Assembly: GCA_016209015.1 (NCBI GenBank)
Contig: JACQWY010000008.1
Span: forward strand, 1-64,000
Direction: 5' to 3'
Length of the DNA stretch: 64,000 bases
DNA from: Gammaproteobacteria bacterium
GTDB taxonomy: Bacteria; Pseudomonadota; Gammaproteobacteria; Ga0077536
In this document: one piece after another, positions 35,005-43,021 of the stretch
Numbering within the stretch: position 1 is the first letter of the stretch
How the letters are laid out: each line of letters begins with the position of its first letter
The notes under the pieces: generated by a model
Databases searched by the model: none
What the model was told of the DNA's origin: nothing
Seen by the model: the letters and a program-made list of their open reading frames with translations, nothing else
Position numbers and translations under genes: made by a program

Positions 35005-38000
35005 CAGTACTCCGTGACCACCGGTTCGCGACCGGCACGCTCCGTTCGTTTTCCGAGCTCCTGCATGAGGCAATCGACCGTGACGGCGAGCTCTGCGGCG
35101 AGCGCGAAAGCGTCCGGCCGCGCGTTCTTCGCCGCGGCTTCCGTGCGCGTGGCGAGCTCCATCACCGCCGTCGCGCTCAGGTTGCCGCTCATGCCTTTCA
35201 CGCCGTGAGCCGCACGCGCGACACCGGCGGTGTCGGCCATCCCTGCCGCTTCGCGCAGCTCGGCGCTCGTGCCGGCGTAAGTCGCGACGACCGTCGCGAC
35301 CAGCTTGTCGATGAACGCTTCGCGCCCGCCGTAACGCTGCATCACGGCCGCCCAGTCCACCAGCGGCTCCCGCGCACCCCCGTGCGTCCGGGCCGGCACA
35401 TGACGGAGGATAGCGCCGATCAGCGTGTCGACGTCGATCGGTTTCGGGATGTGTTCCACCATCCCGGCGGCGAAGCAGCGATCGCGTTCTTCCGGCAATG
35501 CATAGGCGGTCAGGCCCAGCACGGGCAGGCCGGGTGCCGCGGAGCGGATGCGGCGCGCCGTTTCGTAGCCGTCCATCTCCGGCATCTGGATGTCGGTGAT
35601 GACGACGTCGAACGCTTCGAAGCCGCGTTCGCGCAGCGCCTCGAGCGCTTCGCGGCCGTTCTCCACGCAGTGTACGCGTGCGCCTTCGCTCTCCAGCAAC
35701 TCGGTGAGCACGAGCCGGTTGTCGGCATTGTCCTCGGCGGCGAGTATGGAATAGTCCGCCAGACGGCGGTCTTCGCCCGCCAGCCATTCGCGGGGATGGG
35801 GCAGCGGTGCGATTGCGGCGCGCGCGAGATGGCGCGGCCGGAACGGCTTCTCGAGCAGGAGCAGGCGATCGCGCAAATCGCGCGGCAGATTCTCCGTCCC
35901 GGGTGCGAACAAGGACAGCACACGCTGGCCGCGGCCGAGCGCGGCGCGGACGGTACGGATCCACTGCTCGTCGGCGAGCGCTTCGCCGGCGATGCACAGC
36001 ACACCGAGCGCCGGCAATTCGTCGGGTGCGCCGAGTGCCGCCCCGGCGATGCCGAAAGCGGCGAGCTGCGAGACCATGCCGAGCGCCTCGCCCGCTTCGA
36101 AGCCCACGAGCACGATCGGACCGGGCACCTGCGGCGGTGACGGAGGACCGGCTTCACGCAGCGGCAGTCGGATCTCGAAGCGGCTGCCGTGACCGGGTGT
36201 GCTGTCGACACGGATCTCCCCGCCCATACGATCCATGAGCTGCTTGCTGATTGCGAGTCCGAGACCCGCGCCGCCGTAACTGCGCGCGGTCGTCGTGCCG
36301 GACTCCTGCTCGAAGGGCAGGAAGATGCGCGGCATCTCGCTCGGCTGGATGCCGATGCCAGTGTCGCTGACGGCGAACACGAGCGTGCCGCCGTCCTGTC
36401 CGGCGGCGAGCTCCACGCGGCCGCCGGCGGGGGTGAACTTGATGGCATTCATGAGCAGGTTGACGAGCACCTGAGCGAGGCGCGCGCCGTCCCCGCGGAA
36501 GCAGGACGGCAGATCCGGCGCCTCGCTGATGACGAGCGCGACGCCCGTCGCGTAAGCGCGTTCCGCGACGAGGTCCACCGCGCGATCGATCAGCTCCCCT
36601 GCCACGATCGGTTCGTCGGCGAGCTCGAGCTTGTTCGCCTCGATCTTGCTGAAGTCGAGAATGTCGTCGATGACGCCGAGCAGGTGGTGGCCGGCGTCGA
36701 CGATGCGCTTGAACGTCTCCTGTGATTTGCGCCCCGAGCTGCGTCGCAGGCCGAGCTGGGCGAGGCCGAGCACCGCATTCAGCGGCGTGCGGATCTCGTG
36801 GCTCATCTTCGCGAGGAATTCACTGCGCAACTGGGCGAGCCGCGTGGCTTCGGCGAGCGCGGATTCGCGGGCCGCGGCGGCCGCCCGCTGCGCCGTGATG
36901 TCGTGGCACGTGACGACGATGCCGGCCACCTGCTGGTCGCGCCAGAACGGGAGGCTGTGGCATTCGAGCACGCGCGGCGCGCCGTCCGCGGTGCGGCAGC
37001 TCACGTCGAACTTCCGCTCCTCGCCGGCCAGCGTGCGCGCGAAACTCGGCGCCATTTGCGCCTGCAGCTCGCCGCTCGCAATCTCCGTCAGCGCACAGCC
37101 CTCGAGCTCGCTGCTGCCGCGTCCGAAGATCGCGGCGCAGGCCGGATTCGCGACCAGGAAGCGCTGCTCGCGGTCGAGGAAGGCGAGCATGTCGCGCGAG
37201 ACTTCGAAAATCTGGCCGTAGCGGCGCAACTGGAGCTCGGCCTGACGGCGCGTCGTGATGTCGTGGATGGTGGCGATGACGTGGCGCTCACCCCCGAGCT
37301 CCACCATGCCGAGGCTGATCTCGACCGGGAACTCCGTGCCGTCCCGATGCAGGGCCCAGATACCGTTCTGGTAGACCACGGCGCGCGTGGCGGGCGCGCG
37401 CCGATAGCCTTGCGTGCGGGCGTGATGCTGCTGGCGGTAGCGCTCGGGGATCAAGGGCTCGACGGACATCCCGACGAGCTCGCTGAGGGGATAGCCGAAG
37501 AGCTCTTCGGCGCGGCTGTTCGCACGCACGATCCGGTCGTCCGGGTCCACGACGAGCATCGCGTCGGGATGGGTGTCGAAGATCAGGTTCGCGCGCGTCT
37601 CGCTCTCGTGCAGCGCCTGTTCGCCGTGCTTGCGTGCCGTGATGTCGTGGAAGAACCCGTGCCATATCACGCTGCCGTCCGGTTCACGGTGCGGGATCGA
37701 ATAGCCGTCGACCCAGCGCTCGCCCTTCTCGGGATTGACGACCCGGTACTCCGCGTGCCACGGCTCGAGCGTGCGCGCCGATTCCGCGATCGAGGTCTGG
37801 ACGCGCGCGATGTCCTCGGGGTGGATGAGGCTGTAGATCGCGGAACAGTCCGCGGCGAGCTCTTCGGGCCGCAAGCCGTAGATGTCGTGGATGTTCGGTG
37901 ACGCGTAGGGCAGGCAGCTCGAACCGTCCGGCCGCACGCGGTAGGCGTAGATTGTCGCGGGCGTGGAGGCCGCGACCTTCACGAGATAGTCCTGGGTATT

Positions 38001-38993
38001 GAGGCGCTCGGCGATGGCCGCTTCGAGCGACTTGCGGGACGTGATGTCGTGCAGGTAGCCCATATAGCGATCGCCGCCGAGCGGCACGGCGCGCACGCTC
38101 ACCCAACGTCGGAGACCGTTGCGATCGCGCATGCGGTATTCCGAATCGAGGCGCCGGCCGGCGCGCAGATCCTCGAACTCCGCGTAGCACCGCGCGAGGT
38201 CTTCGGGATCCGCGAGATCGCGGTGCCCCATGCCGGCGAGTAGCTGCTCGCGGCTGTAGCCCGCGAGCTCCTCGGCGGCGCGGTTCACTTCGAGATAGCG
38301 GCCCGTGCCGTCGACGACGAACACGGCGAACGGCGAGTGCTCCATGTAGCTGCGCAGATTCGCCTCGCTCTCTTCGAGCGCGTTCTCGACGCGTTTGCGG
38401 CGCGTGATGTCGCGCAGCGTGCCATACCACACGATACCCTGGGCATCGTCCCGAGGCGTGCCATAGATCTCCACCCAGATCTCGCCGAGGTCGGGATGGT
38501 CGAAGCGGACCTCGGCGCGCCATGGCGCGCCATCGCGCGCGGCGAGCGCGATGCCGCGATCGAATTCCGGCCGATCCGCGGCATGGATCCGCGCGACGAG
38601 TGCCGTAAAGTCGCGGCTGAGCGCGCCCGCGCGGATGCCGAGGACATCTACGAGCGCGGGACTCACGTACAGCCATTCGGGGGTGGCGCCGGTACGCAGG
38701 CGGCAGGCAAAAATGGCGACAGGCGCGTGGCGAATAGCCTGGACCTGGCGGCGCTCGCGCATGATGCGGCCGCTGATCACGCCATAGACGAATCCGAGCG
38801 AGGCGAGGCCGAACAGCGCGTCCTTCCAGATCCGGTGAGCGCCGGGCACGCCCGTGTCCGGCCAGAACGTGCAGGCGGCCAGCCAAAACAGGGTCACGAC
38901 CGCGTAGGCCGCGACCACGCCGGCCGGACGTGCGAGCGCGCGGCGCAGTTTCACCGCGTGCAGATCCGGAGAGTACCGTCCCCGCGGTGGCAT
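35004..38993 (-). CDS. PAS-rich hybrid histidine kinase with receiver and HPt domains
   Basis: 1,329 residues. Two N-terminal membrane helices (about 24-43 and 57-76), then at least five PAS/PAC repeats (to about 710), then HisKA with His732 in KMSHEIRTPLN, and HATPase (DTGIGIQPSEM, GGAGLGLAISKQLMDRMGG). A receiver-like segment without an acceptor Asp (PGPIVLVGFEAGEALG) precedes a true receiver with Asp1134 (ITDIQMPEMDG) and an HPt domain with His1263 (AAHGVKGMSG). It is a full phosphorelay in one protein. The HD-GYP and HATPase regulators downstream are the probable outputs. Confidence 0.93.
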   Translation of the reverse strand: MPPRGRYSPDLHAVKLRRALARPAGVVAAYAVVTLFWLAACTFWPDTGVPGAHRIWKDALFGLASLGFVYGVISGRIMRERRQVQAIRHAPVAIFACRLRTGATPEWLYVSPALVDVLGIRAGALSRDFTALVARIHAADRPEFDRGIALAARDGAPWRAEVRFDHPDLGEIWVEIYGTPRDDAQGIVWYGTLRDITRRKRVENALEESEANLRSYMEHSPFAVFVVDGTGRYLEVNRAAEELAGYSREQLLAGMGHRDLADPEDLARCYAEFEDLRAGRRLDSEYRMRDRNGLRRWVSVRAVPLGGDRYMGYLHDITSRKSLEAAIAERLNTQDYLVKVAASTPATIYAYRVRPDGSSCLPYASPNIHDIYGLRPEELAADCSAIYSLIHPEDIARVQTSIAESARTLEPWHAEYRVVNPEKGERWVDGYSIPHREPDGSVIWHGFFHDITARKHGEQALHESETRANLIFDTHPDAMLVVDPDDRIVRANSRAEELFGYPLSELVGMSVEPLIPERYRQQHHARTQGYRRAPATRAVVYQNGIWALHRDGTEFPVEISLGMVELGGERHVIATIHDITTRRQAELQLRRYGQIFEVSRDMLAFLDREQRFLVANPACAAIFGRGSSELEGCALTEIASGELQAQMAPSFARTLAGEERKFDVSCRTADGAPRVLECHSLPFWRDQQVAGIVVTCHDITAQRAAAAARESALAEATRLAQLRSEFLAKMSHEIRTPLNAVLGLAQLGLRRSSGRKSQETFKRIVDAGHHLLGVIDDILDFSKIEANKLELADEPIVAGELIDRAVDLVAERAYATGVALVISEAPDLPSCFRGDGARLAQVLVNLLMNAIKFTPAGGRVELAAGQDGGTLVFAVSDTGIGIQPSEMPRIFLPFEQESGTTTARSYGGAGLGLAISKQLMDRMGGEIRVDSTPGHGSRFEIRLPLREAGPPSPPQVPGPIVLVGFEAGEALGMVSQLAAFGIAGAALGAPDELPALGVLCIAGEALADEQWIRTVRAALGRGQRVLSLFAPGTENLPRDLRDRLLLLEKPFRPRHLARAAIAPLPHPREWLAGEDRRLADYSILAAEDNADNRLVLTELLESEGARVHCVENGREALEALRERGFEAFDVVITDIQMPEMDGYETARRIRSAAPGLPVLGLTAYALPEERDRCFAAGMVEHIPKPIDVDTLIGAILRHVPARTHGGAREPLVDWAAVMQRYGGREAFIDKLVATVVATYAGTSAELREAAGMADTAGVARAAHGVKGMSGNLSATAVMELATRTEAAAKNARPDAFALAAELAVTVDCLMQELGKRTERAGREPVVTEY

Positions 38994-39336
38994 CCGGGGG
39001 CGGCGACTGGCGTTGCATCGTCCATGAGGGGCGTGCCGGGCATAGTCGCAAACTCCATTTCATTGAAGGTGAAGACCGCTGGCGGATCATCGGGCTTCGA
39101 TCGCCGATGCCGGACCTTCATTGGCTTGGGTTCGCCACACGAAGGGGTGCGGCACGGGAATCGGGGCGGCGTGCGCTCCTGGAGCCCCGACCTCCGCGAT
39201 CTATAGCGGCAGCAGCGCGGCGGACTTTCCGGCCCTCCGTCCGACGATTGCGCGCGGCACATTGCGGTAGACTGGCCGGCGAGACCCGGGTCCCGGTCTC
39301 GCGTCCCCGTTCCACGAGCAACCGGAAGCTATCCCG
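38994..39336. promoter_or_regulatory. Divergent control region between two kinase genes
   Basis: 343 bp between the hybrid kinase (-) and the HWE kinase (+), with no gene. Close to the HWE kinase, GCGAGACC (39279-39286) pairs with GGTCTCGC (39295-39302), a hairpin in its leader. TTGCGG and TAGACT near 39263-39273 are too close to be a promoter. I can assign nothing else. Confidence 0.35.
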
Positions 39337-40401
39337 ATGACCGAGGTCACCGACGCGGGCGACCCGCGTGACGCCGACGCCTTCCGCGAGCAGCTTCGCC
39401 TCGCGATGCTGAGCTCGGCGGATGTGTTCTGGTGTGTCGATCTCGACGACGAGCGCCGCAACTGGATGTCGCCGGGCGGCTGGGCCTTGCTGGGACTTCC
39501 GCCCGGGCCGCGCGTGCCGACGCTGGACGAGGCACTCGCCCGGGTACATCCGGAGGATCGCGAGGCGGTGGATCGCGGACTCCGGGCGCAGTTCGACACC
39601 GGCGTGCCCCTCGATGTGACGTTCCGCCTAGTACGCGGCGACGCCGGCAGCGTATGGCTGCGGGCGCGGGCCCGTCTCGCGCCCGCAGCCGCAGGCACCC
39701 GCGGCACGTTGGCCGGCACGGTGCGGGACGTGAGCGACGAATACGCCCGCCAGATCAAGCTCGAGAGCGCGGTGGTCGAAGGTCGCATGCTGCTGCGGGA
39801 GCTGAATCACCGCGCCAACAACACCCTGCAGCTCATCATCAGCATGCTCAAGATGCAGGCGCGTGCCGTGCCGGATGCCAACATTCGCGAGGCGCTCGAC
39901 GCGCTCGCGATCCGCATCAAGGCCATCGGCCTCGTGAACAACCACCTCAGCCCGATGGCGGGCGCGGCGAACATCGCGCTCGAGTCCTACCTCGGCGAGC
40001 TCGTCGGCCAGTGGCGTCTCGGGCTTGCCGGCCCGGGAGATACGGTGCACGGCGCGATCGATCTGCCGGGGGTGACGATCGGCATCGACGACGCGGTGTG
40101 TCTGGGCCTCATCATGAACGAGCTCGTCACGAATGCATTCAAGCACGCGCGGCGTCCGGATCGCGGGCTGACGCTGCTCATCACGGGGCAATGCGACGGC
40201 GGCCGCCTGTCGTTCGAGGTCGAGGACGATGGGGAGAACGGACCGGGCGGCGCCGGCACGCCGTCACCGGCGCCGACCTCCGGCACCTCGCTCATGACGC
40301 TGATGTCTAAACAGATCGGTGCCCAGGTCGTCCGCCACCCGGTCGCGAGCGGCACCCGCGTCGAGATAGTACTGCCGCTGCGCAGTGACGCCGGCGCGTG
40401 A
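39337..40401 (+). CDS. PAS-containing HWE/HisKA_2 histidine kinase
   Basis: 354 residues with no membrane segment. A PAS domain (about 15-130; MLSSADVFWCVDLDD) is followed by a phospho-acceptor motif with His158 (LLRELNHRANNTLQLI) and an ATPase domain (CLGLIMNELVTNAFKHA, then FEVEDDGENGPG). The H-box ELNHRxxNTLQ is that of HWE/HisKA_2 kinases, the class of EutW. It converges on an ANTAR gene with 18 bp between stops. HisKA_2-ANTAR pairs control transcription antitermination in ethanolamine systems. Here the pairing is inferred only from adjacency. Confidence 0.9.
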   Translation: MTEVTDAGDPRDADAFREQLRLAMLSSADVFWCVDLDDERRNWMSPGGWALLGLPPGPRVPTLDEALARVHPEDREAVDRGLRAQFDTGVPLDVTFRLVRGDAGSVWLRARARLAPAAAGTRGTLAGTVRDVSDEYARQIKLESAVVEGRMLLRELNHRANNTLQLIISMLKMQARAVPDANIREALDALAIRIKAIGLVNNHLSPMAGAANIALESYLGELVGQWRLGLAGPGDTVHGAIDLPGVTIGIDDAVCLGLIMNELVTNAFKHARRPDRGLTLLITGQCDGGRLSFEVEDDGENGPGGAGTPSPAPTSGTSLMTLMSKQIGAQVVRHPVASGTRVEIVLPLRSDAGA

Positions 40402-40419
40402 GCACGCGCCGCTGCGAAA

Positions 40420-40644
40420 TCAATCGCTGGTACGTTTGTCCGCCAGCCGGCGCAGCGCGCTCAGGAGCTCGAACGCGGCGCGGCGGCCCAGGATCCGGTT
40501 CGCGGCTTCAGCGAGCGTGATGCGGTTGTTGCGGGCGGAGTAGCGGACGAGCCGGTGCGCTTCGTCGGCGTCGAGGCCGAAGCGTTGCACGAGGATGCCG
40601 CAGGCAGTGCTGGTGAGGCGCTTCGAATCGTTCGCGGTGGTCAC
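40420..40644 (-). CDS. Receiver-less ANTAR-domain protein (start uncertain; possible frameshift)
   Basis: 74 residues from a GTG at 40644. Pattern STACGILVQRFGLDADEAHRL then ARNNRITLAEAANRILG is the three-helix ANTAR RNA-binding domain. The same frame stays open upstream to 40719 and codes ATENRRLIERLERV, the coiled coil that normally precedes ANTAR, but it has no standard start there. Another frame starting at 40778 (MKNAAESAGNAFDERSPAGE) would continue into it after a one-base shift near 40719, giving a protein of about 115 residues. No receiver domain is found. Partner: the convergent HWE kinase. Confidence 0.7.
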   Translation of the reverse strand: MTTANDSKRLTSTACGILVQRFGLDADEAHRLVRYSARNNRITLAEAANRILGRRAAFELLSALRRLADKRTSD

Positions 40645-40778
40645 CCGCTCGAGGCGCTCGATGAGCCGACGGTTCTCGGTCGCCCGCTCGCCGTGGTCCT
40701 CGCGACCGTCTCCGGCAATTCACCGGCCGGCGATCTCTCATCGAAAGCGTTGCCGGCCGATTCCGCAGCATTCTTCAT

Positions 40779-41089
40779 CGCTCGTCCGGGAGTCCGCAGG
40801 CGCGCAGAGAGCCCGACATCCATCTAAAGGAGCCTCCGGCGGGTGCCGATAGAGAAACCGTGCCATGCGGGACGGACGGTGGCACTGCAAGACGCGCGCG
40901 AGAGCCCTGCAACGCGAGTCTCGCCAGGCCGCCCGGTGTTTCGCGGTCGTAAACGAGTGCCCTGCGAGGAGCCTGCGCGAGCGCGCCGAAGGCAGCAGGA
41001 ATCGAATGTCGACGGCGTCTGGCCGCGGTCCCGGATCCGGGCGTCGCTGGCGTCGGCAGAACTGACCCGAACCCAGCGTAAAGGCCGCC
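40779..41089. promoter_or_regulatory. Leader region of the chemosensory operon
   Basis: 311 bp, no gene that I accept. It should contain the promoters of the MCP gene (+) and the ANTAR gene (-). GTGCCA/TGGCAC form a 6-bp inverted repeat near 40859-40884, and CCCGGATCCGGG occurs near 41028-41039. These hairpins are candidates for ANTAR-bound RNA, but no loop consensus was established. Confidence 0.35.
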
Positions 41090-42283
41090 ATGAACACGAA
41101 CACCAGACCCTTCCAGAATTCCGTCATCGCCGCCCAGACGGCGTCGTTCGTCCTCGCTGCTGCGCTGATGTTCGCGCTCGGCGGCTTCGGGTTGGCGAGC
41201 TTCGGCGCGGCTGCCCTCTTCGCCGTCTGCAGCTTCGGATGCGGTGTGTGGCTCGGGGCGCGGGGCGGGGCGTGCGCCCGCGAGGCGAGTGCCGCGGCCG
41301 CCGAGGCCGCCCAGACCGCCACCACGGCGGAACATGCGCACTACGCCCAGGCCATCGACGAGCTGCGCGCGCACGTGCTCCCGGTGTGGTCCCGTCAGAT
41401 AGCCTCCGTCCGCGAGCAGGTCGAGGGGGCGATCGTGTCGCTGAGCGCGCGCTTCGCAGGCATCGTGGAGAAGCTCGATGCCGCCACCGCGACGTCCTGG
41501 CGCGCCACCGGTGCGACGGGGGCAGGTCACGGCAGCGCGATGGCCACGGTCGTCGGCGAGGCCGAGCAGCGCCTCAATACCGTCACCCAGGCGCTGACCA
41601 CGGCGCTCGAGGACAAGCACCGCGCGCTCGCCGAGAGCCAGAAGCTCGTGCGTTTCACCGACGAGTTGAAGCAGATGGCGGCGGACGTCGCGAGCATCGC
41701 CGACCAGACGAATCTGCTCGCGCTCAACGCGGCGATCGAAGCGGCACGTGCCGGCGACGCAGGGCGCGGCTTTGCCGTGGTCGCCGACGAGGTGCGCAAG
41801 CTCTCCAAGATGTCCGGCGCGACCGGCAACAACATCAGTGCGAAGGTCGAAGTCATCAATGCCGCGATCACGGAGTCCTCGCGGATCATGCAGGAGTCGG
41901 CGGACAACGACTCGAAGTCCACACAACTCAGCGAAGCCCGGATCGGCGACGTGATCGAACGCTTCAAGGAAGCGATGACCAGCCTCACTGAATCCTCCGA
42001 AGCGCTGCGTCACGAAACCGAGGCAATCAAAGGCGAAGTCGCCGATGCCCTCGTGCACCTGCAGTTCCAGGACCGCGTCGGCCAGCAGATGGGGCACGTC
42101 ATCGACAGCCTCACCGGCGTCGGCGACGGCCTGCAGTCCGCACTCGACAGCGGCAAGCCCCTCGAGGTGCAGCGCATGCTCGCGGATCTCGAACGTTCCT
42201 ACACGATGGACGACGAGCGCCACAATCACGGCTCGACAAGCCACGCGAAGGCCGCGCAAGGCTCCGACATCACGTTTTTCTGA
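41090..42283 (+). CDS. Short methyl-accepting chemotaxis protein
   Basis: 397 residues. Two closely spaced membrane helices (about 18-38 and 39-58) with almost no periplasmic part, then a cytoplasmic coiled coil. The signalling tip [20 protein letters not shown] followed by [15 protein letters not shown] is conserved. There is no HAMP domain and no C-terminal CheR-binding pentapeptide. It probably senses an internal or membrane signal, and is the only receptor of this operon. The tail carries a possible dimer-contact segment [16 protein letters not shown], as in CheZ-/MCP-like proteins. Confidence 0.88.
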   Translation: MNTNTRPFQNSVIAAQTASFVLAAALMFALGGFGLASFGAAALFAVCSFGCGVWLGARGGACAREASAAAAEAAQTATTAEHAHYAQAIDELRAHVLPVWSRQIASVREQVEGAIVSLSARFAGIVEKLDAATATSWRATGATGAGHGSAMATVVGEAEQRLNTVTQALTTALEDKHRALAESQKLVRFTDELKQMAADVASIADQTNLLALNAAIEAARAGDAGRGFAVVADEVRKLSKMSGATGNNISAKVEVINAAITESSRIMQESADNDSKSTQLSEARIGDVIERFKEAMTSLTESSEALRHETEAIKGEVADALVHLQFQDRVGQQMGHVIDSLTGVGDGLQSALDSGKPLEVQRMLADLERSYTMDDERHNHGSTSHAKAAQGSDITFF

Positions 42284-42293
42284 GGAGTAATAC

Positions 42294-42662
42294 ATGGCCA
42301 AGACCATCATGGTGGTGGACGACTCCGCGTCGTTGCGACAAATCGTCTCCATCGCGTTGAAAGGCGCCGGCTACGACGTCATCGAGGGCAGCGACGGCAA
42401 GGACGCGCTCGGCAAGCTCGACGGCAAGAAGATCCATCTGATCATCAGCGACGTGAACATGCCGAACATGGATGGCATCACCTTCGTCAAGGAGGTGAAG
42501 AAGCATCCCCAGTACAAGTTCACGCCGATCATCATGCTGACGACGGAGAGCCAGGAGCAGAAGAAAGCGGAGGGTCAGGCGGCCGGCGCGAAGGCCTGGG
42601 TCGTGAAGCCTTTCAAACCCGACCAGATGCTGCAGGCCGTCTCCAAGCTCGTCCTGCCCTGA
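42294..42662 (+). CDS. cheY: CheY-type response regulator
   Basis: 122 residues forming a single receiver domain. Acidic pocket Asp9/Asp10, phospho-acceptor Asp53 (LIISDVNMPNMDG), Thr and Lys at TTESQEQKK and VVKPF. It lies 10 bp after the MCP gene with a GAGGAG ribosome-binding site. In other chemosensory systems this position gives the output regulator of CheA. No motor gene is nearby, so the target is open. Confidence 0.93.
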   Translation: MAKTIMVVDDSASLRQIVSIALKGAGYDVIEGSDGKDALGKLDGKKIHLIISDVNMPNMDGITFVKEVKKHPQYKFTPIIMLTTESQEQKKAEGQAAGAKAWVVKPFKPDQMLQAVSKLVLP

Positions 42663-42685
42663 ATACGACCCCGCGGGGGAACACA

Positions 42686-43021
42686 GTGGAAATCAGCAAA
42701 CGACGCGATTCCGACGGAATCCATCTCACGGTGACGGGGGAGCTGTCCATCTACAGCGTACACGATCTGAAGCAGGAACTGCTCGGCGCGCTGCAGGAGG
42801 CTCCGGAAGTCGAGGTCCATCTCGGCGGCGTCACCGAACTCGACACGGCCGGTCTGCAGGTGCTCTATCTCGCGAAGCGGGAAGCGGTCGCCCACGGCGG
42901 AACGCTCAGGCTCGTCGAGCACAGCGACGCGACGCGCGAGGTCCTGGACCTCCTGCATCTCAGTCCCTATTTCGGCGACCCGGTGCTCATTCCCGGCGTT
43001 GCCGAGGAGGCCGCACGATGA
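42686..43021 (+). CDS. STAS-domain protein (anti-sigma antagonist-like)
   Basis: 111 residues from a GTG at 42686 with GGGGGAA upstream. STAS fold with TELDTAGLQVLYLAK. The usual phospho-acceptor Ser (DSSG) is replaced by Thr54 (DTAG). STAS proteins of this kind sit inside several chemosensory operons and probably adapt kinase output. Its stop overlaps the CheA start (ATGA). A serine-kinase-like partner is encoded at 32909-33853, and a link between the two would be worth testing. Confidence 0.87.
   Translation: MEISKRRDSDGIHLTVTGELSIYSVHDLKQELLGALQEAPEVEVHLGGVTELDTAGLQVLYLAKREAVAHGGTLRLVEHSDATREVLDLLHLSPYFGDPVLIPGVAEEAAR

Noticed and set aside
40641-40823. 60-residue open frame opposite the ANTAR region as a separate gene
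   Set aside because: More likely the displaced N-terminus of the ANTAR protein or a shadow; its C-terminal part is Ser/Thr/Arg low complexity.
40859-40890. TGGCAC motifs on both strands as sigma-54 promoters for the chemosensory or ANTAR genes
   Set aside because: Neither has TTGC at the required spacing.
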